This document shows, piece by piece, positions 16,103 through 24,751 of a stretch of 64,000 bases of DNA (its first letter is position 1; each line of letters starts with the position of its first letter). The translations under genes and the position numbers were made by a program. The notes under the pieces are model-generated. The model was not told the origin of the DNA, ran no database searches, and saw only the letters and a program-made list of their open reading frames with translations. The stretch is from Planctomycetota bacterium (GTDB lineage Bacteria; Planctomycetota; Planctomycetia; Planctomycetales; Planctomycetaceae). The DNA is taken from positions 62,001 to 126,000 of the forward strand of contig JAFEBS010000062.1 in the NCBI GenBank assembly GCA_018242525.1, read 5' to 3'.

Positions 16103-17389
16103 CTACTTTTTCGCGGCGTCAGACACACAGAATAGATGCTGCTCCCCTCGGAACAGAATGCAATTTGCGGCGGGAACTGGTGACCCGATGACAGACTCGC
16201 CCATGTCGTTTTCGGACAGGACTTCGAATTTGCCATTGGCGATGCTGGCGACAAATACCATTCCGTCTTCACGGGGCGCGTACAGCTTGTCGCCTGCGAT
16301 CAGCGGTGAAGCATAGTAGTTGGTACGGTGCTTCGGAAACGCACCCTCCCAGATGGTCTTGCCGGTGGCAGGGTCCAGACAGGCCACTTCGCCGCGATCC
16401 CGAACAAGGTACACCCGTCCCTTGTAAGCCACCGGAGTTGGAACGAATGTGCCGACATCGTCACGCCGCCAGACATGACTGGTCTGCGTGACATCGCCAC
16501 TGCCCGTCAGTCGAATTCCATAGAGTCTGGGGATTCCTCGATCGTTGCGGCCGTAGGCGATCACCGCCATGTCACCAACGATCACGGGAGTTGCGATCGC
16601 CGGCCACAACTTGTTCGCTTCCGGATTGAAGTTGCCACAGGACCAGGTTACCAGACCATCGGACGCATTGTGAATGGTCAGGTGCTCGGCTCCCCAAACC
16701 AGGATCGACTCTTTTCCGTTGTGCTGAATGATCAGGGGAGTTGTATACCCGTGATCGCATTCGACCGGAGTCGAATAGTTGCGGGCTACCTTCCAGGCCA
16801 GTTCGCCGGTCTCTTTACTGAATGCCGCCAGCCACGATTCTCCCTGGTGCATGCGAGCCATGATGACATGCTTTTCTGTCAGCACCGGCGACGTGCCATG
16901 ATCCCAGAACAGCGTGTCCTTCCCGTATCGCTCGACCAGGTCCGTTTTCCAGCGTACTTTACCATCGAGATCCACGGCGGCGAAGGTGCCGCTCTTGAAG
17001 AAGACGAAGACACCGTTTCCATCCGTGGCCGGGGACGCATTACTGCCGGAACCATTGCGATGTTTGCCCGCATTCTCCTTGCCAAACGGGGTCCGCCATT
17101 TCTCGACGCCGTTGAAGTCGTAACACAGCAGGGCATCATTCCCATCGGCCGGCGATGTCAGGTAGATCATTCCGTCGTGCAGGATCGGAGTCGAACATCC
17201 TTTGCCGGGCAGCTTTGTCCGCCACAGGAAATGCTCTGCGTCGAATTTCACGGGATAGGTTCCCTGTTCCACGCTGCCGTTTCCCAGTGGCCCGCGCCAC
17301 GAACGCCATTCCGGCACGTCGGCGGCAAGCCCCATCTGCACCGTGAAAAGTACCAACCCCGCTGTCGCCATGAGCATTCTGTGTCGCAT
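16103..17389 (-). CDS. Secreted PQQ-like beta-propeller protein
   Basis: 428 residues with a signal peptide (MRHRMLMATAGLVLFTVQMGLA). Repeated blade motifs of the PQQ/BamB type occur throughout, for example LLCYDFNGVEKWRTPFG, AAVDLDGKVRWKTDL, AAFSKETGELAWK and ACLDPATGKTIWEG. Such secreted propellers are numerous in planctomycetes and their ligands are mostly unknown. Nothing shows that this one binds PQQ or is a dehydrogenase. An AGGATTT site upstream supports the ATG at 17389, and a longer frame to 17563 lacks a leader-like sequence. It is divergent from the CbiX-type gene. Confidence 0.82.
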   Translation of the reverse strand: MRHRMLMATAGLVLFTVQMGLAADVPEWRSWRGPLGNGSVEQGTYPVKFDAEHFLWRTKLPGKGCSTPILHDGMIYLTSPADGNDALLCYDFNGVEKWRTPFGKENAGKHRNGSGSNASPATDGNGVFVFFKSGTFAAVDLDGKVRWKTDLVERYGKDTLFWDHGTSPVLTEKHVIMARMHQGESWLAAFSKETGELAWKVARNYSTPVECDHGYTTPLIIQHNGKESILVWGAEHLTIHNASDGLVTWSCGNFNPEANKLWPAIATPVIVGDMAVIAYGRNDRGIPRLYGIRLTGSGDVTQTSHVWRRDDVGTFVPTPVAYKGRVYLVRDRGEVACLDPATGKTIWEGAFPKHRTNYYASPLIAGDKLYAPREDGMVFVASIANGKFEVLSENDMGESVIGSPVPAANCILFRGEQHLFCVSDAAKK

Positions 17390-17597
17390 CGTGGTAAAAT
17401 CCTGAAGGTCAGTGTGACGTAATCGGGCGATGAAAGTATACAGGGTGAGGCGGCTACCTGACCAGTGGCTCAGCCGAGATGTGCGCCATGGCTGATCCCG
17501 TTCAGGCCGAAGCCTGTGATTGCCATCTGAATCCAATGACCGAACGTCAGTCACGTGTACCACGCTTACGATAGAACTCCAGACGGATCGTCAGTTG

Positions 17598-18002
17598 ATG
17601 CCTGCTATTCCTTCCCAAACAGCAGTTCTGTTGATTGCCCACGGCAGTCGTCGCGCGGCAGCGAACGATGACCTGGTTCGACTCGCCGGACTGGTTATGG
17701 ATCGGGGCGATTACCAGATTGTGGAAGTGTCATACCTGGAACTGGCGGATCCTTCAATCGCGGCGGGGGGACGCACGTGCGTCGAACGTGGGGCCCGTCG
17801 CGTCCTGATGTTGCCATATTTCCTGTCCGCCGGGGTTCATGTCGTCAATGATCTGAAAGCGTCACGGACTGAATTGTCGGCCGAATTCCCGGACGTCGAA
17901 TTTGTCCTGTGTCCGCACCTGGGCCTGCATCCGCTCATGGCGGAAATCGTGCTGGAACGACTGGCTGAGGGTGCGAGTGAATCCGCACACGGCACCATTT
18001 GA
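17598..18002 (+). CDS. CbiX/SirB-type sirohydrochlorin chelatase
   Basis: 134 residues, the size of a short single-domain class II chelatase. LLIAHGSRRAAANDDL at the N-terminus holds the conserved HGSR with the metal-binding His. RVLMLPYFLSAGVHVVNDL carries the second His (AGVHV). These enzymes insert cobalt, nickel or iron into sirohydrochlorin in cobalamin, F430 or sirohaem synthesis. The metal cannot be told from sequence. It stands between two divergent or convergent PQQ-propeller genes, with no cobalamin genes nearby. The ATG at 17598 gives the normal N-terminus. Confidence 0.85.
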   Translation: MPAIPSQTAVLLIAHGSRRAAANDDLVRLAGLVMDRGDYQIVEVSYLELADPSIAAGGRTCVERGARRVLMLPYFLSAGVHVVNDLKASRTELSAEFPDVEFVLCPHLGLHPLMAEIVLERLAEGASESAHGTI

Positions 18003-18015
18003 ACGTTCCACCCGA

Positions 18016-19287
18016 TCACTGTTTCCCGCGAACGTCGACACAGACGATTTCATCGTCGTCACGCAGGTAGATCTGCCCGTTGGAAAGTGCGGGAGCCTGG
18101 CGCGTGGTTCCGATCAACGTCGTCCTGCCCAGTTCTTCATAGGCCCTGGGTGTTAACCGGACCGCGACCAATTCACCGGCCATCGTGCTGATGAACAGTT
18201 TGCCATCGGCGGCGATCAGGTTCCCCTTGCCAAATCGCAGTTTCTGCCAGACTCGTTTACCCGTTTCCGCATTGACACAGGTCAGATGCGAGACGGGTCC
18301 GGCGGCTCCCACGTTGTCGAATCCATACAGATGACCATCCGCCAGGATGGATGTCTGCCATTCGTTGCGCAGGACGCTTTGCGATCCCAGGGACTTCCAC
18401 TCTTCCTTGACCTGGATCGCGTCGGTCCCCTGGAACGACAGCATCACGCAGCCATGGTTTTCGCCCGACGAAATGAAGACCTGATCCTTGAAGGCGATCG
18501 GAGTGACAATGTTGCAGAAGAAATTGGTTTCAAATGGGAAGCGCCACAACGGGGTCCCAGTCTCCGGAACCAGCCCAACGGCCGCTTCCCCTGTGTAGAC
18601 CACCAATTGCTTGCGGCCGGAAAGTTGCAGCAACGCTGCCGACGAATAGCCCGCGGCGTCGTCACCGGATTTCCAGGCCAGCTTGCCAGACTTGGTGTCG
18701 TAGGCGACGACCGAAGCTCCTTCGACACCTGCAGTCACCACAACGGTGCTGCCAATCACCAGCGGCGAACTTGCCATTCCATATTCGGCCACGGTTCCCT
18801 TCAGTTCGTTCACCACATTGTGGGACCACAATGGACTCCCATCGGCGAAATCTAAGGCCGCCAGAATTCCCTCACCGGTAAACACAAAGACCTGGTTGCC
18901 GGAAATGGCCGGTGTGGCCCGCGGACCATTCCCCATGCCGTTTTTGTAGGCGGGGGCGACAGGGGTCTGCCAGACGGTCTTTCCCGATTTCACATCGAGC
19001 GAGACAACCCTTTGCTTTCCGTCACGCTGAACCATCGTCACCAATCGTCCGCGACTGATGGTCAATCCGGACATTCCAACGCCGCCCGGAGCGCGCCAGA
19101 CAAGCTTGGGACCGGCCTCCGGCCATTCCGTCAACAATCCCGTCTCGTCGGAGATGCCGTTGCGATGCGGCCCCAGAAACTGAGGCCATTCTCCCTGTTC
19201 GCCATCAGCCTGAGCCGTTTCCGGGGCACTGATCGCGGGGAAAATCAGAGTCGCCAGAAGCAAGAATCGCCAACAGAGTCCGTTCAT
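18016..19287 (-). CDS. Secreted PQQ-like beta-propeller protein
   Basis: 423 residues with a signal peptide (about residues 1-27, ending ETAQA). WPQFLGPHRNGIS near residue 35 is the usual opening of planctomycete PQQ propellers. Blade repeats follow, such as VSLDVKSGKTVWQTPV, AALDFADGSPLWSHN, VAYDTKSGKLAWKS and TCVNAETGKRVWQKL. The fold resembles BamB and quinoprotein dehydrogenases, but no catalytic domain is attached and the ligand is unknown. It converges on the chelatase gene (13 bases apart) and is the second such propeller within 3 kb. Confidence 0.82.
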   Translation of the reverse strand: MNGLCWRFLLLATLIFPAISAPETAQADGEQGEWPQFLGPHRNGISDETGLLTEWPEAGPKLVWRAPGGVGMSGLTISRGRLVTMVQRDGKQRVVSLDVKSGKTVWQTPVAPAYKNGMGNGPRATPAISGNQVFVFTGEGILAALDFADGSPLWSHNVVNELKGTVAEYGMASSPLVIGSTVVVTAGVEGASVVAYDTKSGKLAWKSGDDAAGYSSAALLQLSGRKQLVVYTGEAAVGLVPETGTPLWRFPFETNFFCNIVTPIAFKDQVFISSGENHGCVMLSFQGTDAIQVKEEWKSLGSQSVLRNEWQTSILADGHLYGFDNVGAAGPVSHLTCVNAETGKRVWQKLRFGKGNLIAADGKLFISTMAGELVAVRLTPRAYEELGRTTLIGTTRQAPALSNGQIYLRDDDEIVCVDVRGKQ

Positions 19288-19645
19288 AAGTTCATCCCGT
19301 CAATCGTCTGGAGTCTCGATATCCCGCCATGGAACACCGACGTATCGTGCCCGAATCTCTCCAGAGGATCAACCAACCGCAGGGAAGCCGCAGATCGTGG
19401 ATCGAGACCAGGATGACCGAATGAATCGTGACCGATTCCGCAGTCCCGCCAAAATCGTGCCGATTCATTTCATGCCAGCGAGACGGACAAGCGGACAACC
19501 TGCGAGCATTTCTTTCCGAAACGAGTGAACTTTTCCGGTTTGACCGTGTCTGAATGGGAACGAAATCGGAATGGTCGCGAATCAGCGACGCCGTATCTCC
19601 GATGCTTCCAGTTTTCGAGACGGGAACTTTGCAGGGCTTGCGGAT
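19288..19645. other. Intergenic region upstream of the small ORF and tRNA array
   Basis: About 360 bases with no convincing gene. It should contain the promoter of the minus-strand propeller gene and, because a plus-strand terminator lies at 19854-19893, also a plus-strand promoter. TTGACC at 19540-19545 is a possible -35, but no good -10 follows at the right distance. Confidence 0.4.
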
Positions 19646-19823
19646 CATGCGCTATTCTCAGCCGATGTCCAACTGCATTCAGAAGCCAACGAGTCGGGTC
19701 ATTCCAGAAGTGATCCCCTTCGCAGCACCCTCCGTCGACCCCGCTGTGCGGTTTGTAGCCGCTGCCAGTCCGGTCAGCACGGAGTTCTTCAGCGCGAAAC
19801 CATCGTTGTTCCTGCGCACGTGA
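19646..19823 (+). CDS. Putative 58-residue protein before a strong terminator
   Basis: Short frame starting MRYSQPMSNCIQKPTS and ending FFSAKPSLFLRT. Codon choice in its second half has the high G/C third positions of neighbouring genes, and a near-perfect intrinsic terminator begins 30 bases after its stop. No other gene on this strand could use that terminator. I recognise no family and the ribosome site is poor (GCAGGG about 10 bases upstream). The alternative is that the transcript is a non-coding RNA. Confidence 0.35.
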
Positions 19824-19853
19824 CATCGGCTCTTCAGCCGTCCGCAAGCTCTC

Positions 19854-19893
19854 AGAAGCCCGGTGTCACAGTGGTGACACCGGGCTTCTTTTT
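19854..19893 (+). terminator. Strong intrinsic terminator
   Basis: Perfect 16-bp stem (19854-19869 and 19874-19889, core GCCCGGTGTCAC) with an AGTG loop, followed by a run of five T. It ends transcription about 24 bases before the first tRNA of the array and separates the tRNAs from whatever is transcribed upstream. Confidence 0.92.
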
Positions 19894-19916
19894 GTGCGTA
19901 CTGACAGAAACGTGAT

Positions 19917-19988
19917 GGGCTGGTCGCTGAGATGGTGTAGCGCCTGGTTGAAGCTCAGGAGAGAAGGATTCGAGCGCCTTCCAGCCCG
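19917..19988 (+). tRNA. tRNA-Phe (GAA anticodon), atypical T stem
   Basis: 72 bases. Acceptor GGGCTGG/CCAGCCC, anticodon stem CCTGG/TCAGG, loop TTGAAGC with anticodon GAA at 19950-19952. The T arm AAGGA-TTCGAGC-GCCTT has A opposite G at the pair next to the loop, where tRNAs normally have the invariant G53-C61. CCA is not encoded. First of five tRNAs. Confidence 0.8.
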
Positions 19989-20002
19989 CTGACGGAAAAT
20001 GA

Positions 20003-20074
20003 CGGGATGTAGGGGAGCGGTACCCCACGTGGCCTGGGACCACGAAGTCGTCGGTTCGAATCCGGCCATCCCGA
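20003..20074 (+). tRNA. tRNA-Pro (TGG anticodon), C33 in place of T33
   Basis: 72 bases. Acceptor CGGGATG/CATCCCG, D arm GGGG/CCCC, anticodon stem CGTGG/CCACG, loop CCTGGGA with anticodon TGG at 20035-20037, T arm GTCGG-TTCGAAT-CCGGC. Position 33, almost always T, is C here. CCA is not encoded. It lies 14 bases after tRNA-Phe. Confidence 0.82.
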
Positions 20075-20102
20075 TTGCAGTTGTGTCCTGTGACACGATT
20101 TC

Positions 20103-20175
20103 TCGCCTGGTGATGTAACGGGAGCATGTCGTTCTGATAAGGCGACCGCGGTGGTTCAACTCCACCCCAGGCGAA
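20103..20175 (+). tRNA. tRNA-Ile (GAT anticodon), T1-A72 acceptor
   Basis: 73 bases. Acceptor TCGCCTG/CAGGCGA, anticodon stem TCGTT/GGCGA with two G-T pairs, loop CTGATAA with anticodon GAT at 20136-20138, T arm GGTGG-TTCAACT-CCACC. The T1-A72 first pair is unusual for isoleucine tRNA, and the D stem has only about three good pairs. CCA is not encoded. Confidence 0.8.
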
Positions 20176-20233
20176 CGTGGTGGCGGTCCCACTCAGTCCA
20201 CTGTTTTGAGATCGGTCCGCGTCGGCGGACAAT

Positions 20234-20324
20234 GGAAGGTAGCCGGATACGGTTGGCCGGACCACACTGCTAATGTGGATCTCTCCCGCGTGGGGAGATG
20301 AGGGTTCGAATCCCTTGCCTTCCG
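20234..20324 (+). tRNA. tRNA-Ser (GCT anticodon)
   Basis: 91 bases with the long variable arm of serine tRNAs (ATCTC...GAGAT hairpin). Acceptor GGAAGGT/GCCTTCC, anticodon stem CCACA/TGTGG, loop CTGCTAA with anticodon GCT at 20269-20271, T arm GAGGG-TTCGAAT-CCCTT. G73 fits serine. CCA is not encoded. Confidence 0.93.
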
Positions 20325-20426
20325 CTTTGTCAAGTTTCCTTCGACAGGCTGCCCTGTGTTCGTGCCCGAGGGCATCGGATTCACAGTGATGGCGAACCTC
20401 GATCGCAGGTGACGTGTCCATCCGAT

Positions 20427-20501
20427 GGTGTTCGTGGTGTAGAGGTCTCTGCACGTCGGTCTGTGAATCCGAAGGTGACGGTTCGATTCCGTTCGAGCAC
20501 C
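20427..20501 (+). tRNA. tRNA-His (GTG anticodon)
   Basis: 75 bases including the extra G-1 opposite C73, the hallmark of histidine tRNA. Acceptor GTGTTCG/CGAGCAC, loop CTGTGAA with anticodon GTG at 20463-20465, T arm GACGG-TTCGATT-CCGTT. The anticodon stem TCGGT/TCCGA has a T-T mismatch at the loop end. CCA is not encoded. Last of the array. Confidence 0.88.
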
Positions 20502-20623
20502 CTTGTTTTGCGAACTGGCGGAAATGACCTGCCAGCGACAACGAATCTGGCCTGTGGCCGATTCTCGGATTTCTTTGGTTTGGAAGGACTGAACGACTGA
20601 CGGAACGACAATCAAATCATCTG

Positions 20624-21466
20624 GTGTTCGGCGACTTGCATGGGCGGGTGCTTCCCGCCTTTGCGCTGGCCAGACGATATCAGGATGAATTTCAGGTGCA
20701 GTTGGACGGGTTGCTGCAGGTCGGTGACCTGGGCTATTTCCCCGATCCGAACCGACTCGATTCGGCATCCCGACGACATGCGGCCTGCGATCCGCTGGAA
20801 CTGGGTGTCTCGGAGTTCAACGCAGCCAATCCTATCGCCGGGCGTTTCTTTCAGACGTCGGACCCGCGACTTTGCCTGTACTTTATCGCCGGCAATCACG
20901 AAGACCATGAATTGCTGCAGCGTCATCGGCGCTCACGCGACTCCGCCTGGCCGGTGGATGATTTCCATCGCCTGTGGTGCATCGACGACGGCCGCACGTT
21001 GAAACTGCCGTCGGGACTGACCGTGGGCGGCCTCTGGGGAATCGACGGCGACGCGCCCAAGGCACGTCGCATCCGATCCCCGCGAGTGCAGATCGATCCG
21101 GCTGCCGCAGAACGGTTGCAGTCAGGACAAAGGTTTGATGTGCTGCTGACCCATGAATCGCCCCGCGATGCCATCTGGCTGGACTCGGGGAGTCTGGAAA
21201 TCGCCGACGTGATTGCTCAGGTGCAGCCACAACTGGCCTTTTTCGGCCACTATCACACCCCCGGCCGTCTGGCCGACTGTGACTTCGGCCGGACCAGAGT
21301 CTATTGGATGACAGGTCTTGAGTTGCAACAGGATGGAACGAAGGCGGAACCGCAGAGCGTGGGCTTGCTGACGGAAGTGAATGGAACCTGCACGTTTTCG
21401 TATCTCTGCGAAGCCTGGCTGGCGGATTTCACGCGTCAGAATTGGCAGCAATGGCTGCAGTGGTAG
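20624..21466 (+). CDS. Metallophosphoesterase
   Basis: 280 residues of the calcineurin-like phosphoesterase family. The five metal-site motifs are in order: GDLHG (about residues 3-7), VGDLGY, AGNHEDH, LLTHESP and FGHYHTP. It should hydrolyse a phosphoester or diester with two metal ions in the cytoplasm; no signal peptide is seen. The GTG at 20624 falls right at the first motif, which is a few residues short. The frame stays open upstream, so a non-ATG start near 20597 or earlier may be the real one. It follows tRNA-His by about 120 bases. Confidence 0.85.
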   Translation: MFGDLHGRVLPAFALARRYQDEFQVQLDGLLQVGDLGYFPDPNRLDSASRRHAACDPLELGVSEFNAANPIAGRFFQTSDPRLCLYFIAGNHEDHELLQRHRRSRDSAWPVDDFHRLWCIDDGRTLKLPSGLTVGGLWGIDGDAPKARRIRSPRVQIDPAAAERLQSGQRFDVLLTHESPRDAIWLDSGSLEIADVIAQVQPQLAFFGHYHTPGRLADCDFGRTRVYWMTGLELQQDGTKAEPQSVGLLTEVNGTCTFSYLCEAWLADFTRQNWQQWLQW

Positions 21467-21660
21467 CGGGAGACCAATATCCCGTCTGATCGACCGCCAT
21501 TTGGAAAGGCGATTGCCCGGGGTTTAGGCCGGCTTCCCTGTTATGCCGACGTCTAACCTGCGAGAATGCATGACGGAAAAGCTGTGAACATTCCGGCCGG
21601 GTTTGTGTCCCTTTCCGCATCGAACGACCTTCAAATCGGAAAGCGAAGTGTACTGTGACG

Positions 21661-22251
21661 ATGTTGACGCTGGAACGACCGACGCTGGTCCTGAACCGCA
21701 ACTGGCAACCAGTGGGTGTGGCGACTGTCGCCCGTTCACTGACGCTGGTGGCGGCAGAACGGGCTCGCATTGTCGATCCCGCCGACTATCAACAGCACAC
21801 CTGGGCTGACTGGGCTCGCTTGATCCCGGGTGAGGATGAACCGTTTGTTCAATCCGTCGCCTTCCGGATCCGGGTTCCCGAAGTGATTACGCTGACTCAC
21901 TATGACCGTGTTCCAATCAACACGGTCACGTTCAGCCGGCGCAATATTTACAAGCGGGACCGGTATACCTGCCAGTACTGCGGTGCGCAACCGGGAAGTG
22001 AAGAATTGACGATCGACCACGTGCAACCTCGTTCGCGTGGTGGAACCAGCACCTGGGACAACTGCGTGCTGGCGTGCATGGATTGCAACAAACGCAAAGC
22101 AGACCGGACCCCCACCGAAGCGCTCATGCCGCTGCGCAAGGCTCCGGTACGCCCTGCCTGGCAACCCCTGTACGCCCGTCATGATGTGCGCATGCAAAGC
22201 TGGTCCAAGTTCCTCAGTGAGGCTTACTGGAACGTGGAATTGCAGGAATAG
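21661..22251 (+). CDS. HNH endonuclease
   Basis: 196 residues. The HNH site is complete: YTCQYCGAQPGSEELTIDHVQPRSRGG with the first Cys pair and the DH of the metal site, then WDNCVLACMDCNKRKADRTP with the Asn and second Cys pair. The N-terminal 90 residues are the partner domain usual in free-standing bacterial HNH proteins of this type. The biological role of these chromosomal HNH proteins is not settled and may concern DNA repair or nicking. GTG at 21655 is a possible earlier start. It is a single gene with no partner. Confidence 0.88.
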   Translation: MLTLERPTLVLNRNWQPVGVATVARSLTLVAAERARIVDPADYQQHTWADWARLIPGEDEPFVQSVAFRIRVPEVITLTHYDRVPINTVTFSRRNIYKRDRYTCQYCGAQPGSEELTIDHVQPRSRGGTSTWDNCVLACMDCNKRKADRTPTEALMPLRKAPVRPAWQPLYARHDVRMQSWSKFLSEAYWNVELQE

Positions 22252-22357
22252 CTGAGCGTCTCACCGGCAGGACGCTCTGGCCACCCGTGATCCGTCAGAG
22301 CTGACCACTGACGGATCACGCGGGCCGGATTCAGTGTTATGATGCATTCGATTCCCC

Positions 22358-23461
22358 TCACTCGGCTGCCATCCGATGTGTCGGCTGAGGCCGCCCGGGA
22401 CGGAACATTTGTGAGTTACCGAACGTCGGTGTCGCTGCGTGTGACGCACAGACCTCGCGCACAGTCGCTTCCACGCGACGTCCCAGCAATTCGGGATCGC
22501 AGGCGACGCGGGCGTTCACCACCAGGTCGACATCCCGCGCTTTCGTGTGCGACGGCAGCGACAATTCCGGAGGCAGATCACGACTGACCAGGTTGGCGAC
22601 GCCGAACGCTGCGGCACTCAGGCCAATCACCTTCAAATGGGCGACTTCCAGACCATCCTCGACCAGACGCTCTTTCAAACCCGCAATGACATCGACCAGG
22701 AATTGATCCAGCGGAAACTCCTGGGCAGCAGCGATCTGGACGCTGCTGTTCAACCAGCCGAGTTCGGCTTCACCTTCGGCATAGACATCGTAATCAATGT
22801 CCAGCACGCGGCGGCCGAATTCGCCTTCCTGATCGAGGAACTCGAAATAACCATCAAATCCCGTTCCGGTTTTGGCGGAGACCGCCAGCCGGGGCGTATT
22901 GGGGAAATGTTCGTCCAGCAGGGAATGCAGTTCCGTGAGTTCGGCGGGCGACAATTCGTCGATCCGGTTGACCAGGATCAGGTCCGCTTCTTCCAACTGT
23001 TTCTGCAGGATATAGGCGGCCTTGGGGGAGAATCCGGTGCCCGGTTCATTCTTGAGGATCTTGCGGCCCTGGCTGGGCTTTAAAATGACTCCGTAAGGAG
23101 CGATCTGGAAACGCGACTGGTAAAGCTGCCGGATCGGCTGAACGACGGTCGCCACCAGGTCAGTGCAGCTTCCGACAGGTTCGGCCAGAATCAAGTCGGG
23201 AGCCTTCTCCAGTCCCAGCTTGTCGATGGTTGAAATCAGGTCGTCGAAGCGACAGCAAAAGCAGGCACCGGCGACTTCACCAACGTCAAACCCCTGGGAT
23301 CGCAACGATTTCGTATCGACCAGGTCGGCCGCCTGGTCGTTGGTGACGATGCCGACATTCAGCCCTTGAGTCATGTAGTGTCGAGCCAGTCGAGCCAGGG
23401 TCGTGGTCTTGCCCGCACCAAGAAATCCGCCAACCATCACAAATCGAACGGTATGAGCCAT
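22358..23461 (-). CDS. CobW/COG0523-type GTPase
   Basis: 367 residues. The P-loop GGFLGAGKTT is at residues 11-20, the metal-binding CFCC at 67-70, the Walker B/switch region is DLILAEPVGS, and the base-recognition motif is NRIDEL instead of the usual NKxD. G3E GTPases of this family insert or deliver zinc, cobalt or nickel. The C-terminal domain is longer and unlike the standard CobW C-terminal unit. The ATG at 23461 starts MAHTVRFVMVGGF; a much longer frame upstream overlaps the divergent aminotransferase gene. There is no Zur box or metal enzyme nearby, so the metal is unknown. Confidence 0.85.
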   Translation of the reverse strand: MAHTVRFVMVGGFLGAGKTTTLARLARHYMTQGLNVGIVTNDQAADLVDTKSLRSQGFDVGEVAGACFCCRFDDLISTIDKLGLEKAPDLILAEPVGSCTDLVATVVQPIRQLYQSRFQIAPYGVILKPSQGRKILKNEPGTGFSPKAAYILQKQLEEADLILVNRIDELSPAELTELHSLLDEHFPNTPRLAVSAKTGTGFDGYFEFLDQEGEFGRRVLDIDYDVYAEGEAELGWLNSSVQIAAAQEFPLDQFLVDVIAGLKERLVEDGLEVAHLKVIGLSAAAFGVANLVSRDLPPELSLPSHTKARDVDLVVNARVACDPELLGRRVEATVREVCASHAATPTFGNSQMFRPGRPQPTHRMAAE

Positions 23462-23553
23462 CAATCGTCTCGCAAACTTGTACTTCAGACAGTGGTGAGC
23501 CCATAGTAGACTCGACGCTGGCCGCGTCAGCAACTTCAGGAGTGCGCTTGCGT

Positions 23554-24738
23554 ATGAGTTCTTCGATTTCGGATCGTCCCGCCATTCTCGGCGGTCAGCC
23601 GATACGACCCGCCGGGCCGCCCGGATGGCCGCGCCGGGACGAATCCGTTCTGGCCGTTTTGCAATCGATGGCCGATTCAGGCGACTGGGGGAGATACCAC
23701 GGTCCACATGTGCCCGAATTGATGCGACGATTGGCGGAATTCCACGGCGTCACTCAGGCACTGGTCTGTTGCAGCGGAACATCGGCGGTGGAACTGGCTC
23801 TGCGCGGCGTCGGCGTGAACCCCGGTGACGAAGTCATTCTGGCAGCGTATGACTTCAAATCCAATTTTCAAAATGTGCTGCACCTGGGAGCTGTTCCCGT
23901 CCTGATCGACCTGGATCCGGTGACCTGGCAAATGAACGTGTCCAGGATCGAACCGGCACTGACGGACCGGACGCGGGCGATCGTGGTGTCACACCTGCAT
24001 GGTGGAGTCGTTGACGTATCACAGGTGCGCCGGATCGTGAAGTCGCGTCAGATCGCGATCGTGGAAGATGCCTGCCAGAACCCCGGTGCGATCGTCTTCG
24101 GACGGCGGGCCGGGGCGAGTGGCGATGTCGGCGTCGTCAGTTTCGGTGGCAGCAAACTGTGGACGGCAGGGCGGGGCGGAGCGGTCCTCAGTTCGCGCGC
24201 CGAAATCACTGAGCGGATCAAGCGTCACGTACTTCGAGGCAATGACGCATATCCATTGTCCGAAATCCAGGCGGCGATCCTGCGGCCCCAAGTGGACGAA
24301 CTCGATGTTTTCAACGCACGGCGTCGACGGGCGGTGGTTTGGCTCTGCTCGCAGTTACAGGCTGGCGGCGGCCTGGTCCCGCTGCAGTTGCCAACCGACG
24401 ACATCGACCCCGTGTATTACAAGTTGGGGTTCCGATACAATGGGGCTGCGTTTGGCGACTTGACTCGTGAGCAGTTTGTGGAAGCGATACGTGCCGAAGG
24501 AATCGCGATGGATCCTGGCTTTCGCAGCAATCATCTGATCCACGCCTCCCGTCGATTCCGCGCCGGTGGCGCGTTGGACGAGGCGACCAAGGCAGATGTA
24601 ACCATGGTCACGCTGTATCATCCCGTCTTGCTTGAGGAGCAGGACGCCCTCGAAGAAATCGTGAACGCGATTCGGAAGGTGCGGGAGTTTTCGAGCGAGT
24701 TGAAGGAACGCAGCGGGGATTCAGCCGCAGATTCATAG
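23554..24738 (+). CDS. DegT/DnrJ/EryC1/StrS-family PLP aminotransferase
   Basis: 394 residues. VCCSGTSAVELALRG binds the cofactor phosphate, VEDACQNPG holds the Asp for the pyridine nitrogen, and the Schiff-base lysine is Lys201 in SFGGSKLWTAGRGG. The C-terminal small domain is present. The family aminates keto-sugars for surface glycans and antibiotics, though some members are sugar dehydratases. SKLW in place of the more common HKxL/SKNL keeps the lysine, so it should be an aminotransferase. No sugar-nucleotide genes adjoin it. In-frame GTG 23542 and TTG 23548 fit the ribosome site as well as ATG 23554. Confidence 0.85.
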   Translation: MSSSISDRPAILGGQPIRPAGPPGWPRRDESVLAVLQSMADSGDWGRYHGPHVPELMRRLAEFHGVTQALVCCSGTSAVELALRGVGVNPGDEVILAAYDFKSNFQNVLHLGAVPVLIDLDPVTWQMNVSRIEPALTDRTRAIVVSHLHGGVVDVSQVRRIVKSRQIAIVEDACQNPGAIVFGRRAGASGDVGVVSFGGSKLWTAGRGGAVLSSRAEITERIKRHVLRGNDAYPLSEIQAAILRPQVDELDVFNARRRRAVVWLCSQLQAGGGLVPLQLPTDDIDPVYYKLGFRYNGAAFGDLTREQFVEAIRAEGIAMDPGFRSNHLIHASRRFRAGGALDEATKADVTMVTLYHPVLLEEQDALEEIVNAIRKVREFSSELKERSGDSAADS

Positions 24739-24751
24739 GCATCTTCGTTTG

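Noticed and set aside
20325..20426. Possible sixth tRNA between tRNA-Ser and tRNA-His
   Set aside because: Some short complementary stretches exist, but no T-loop consensus or acceptor pairing could be assembled.
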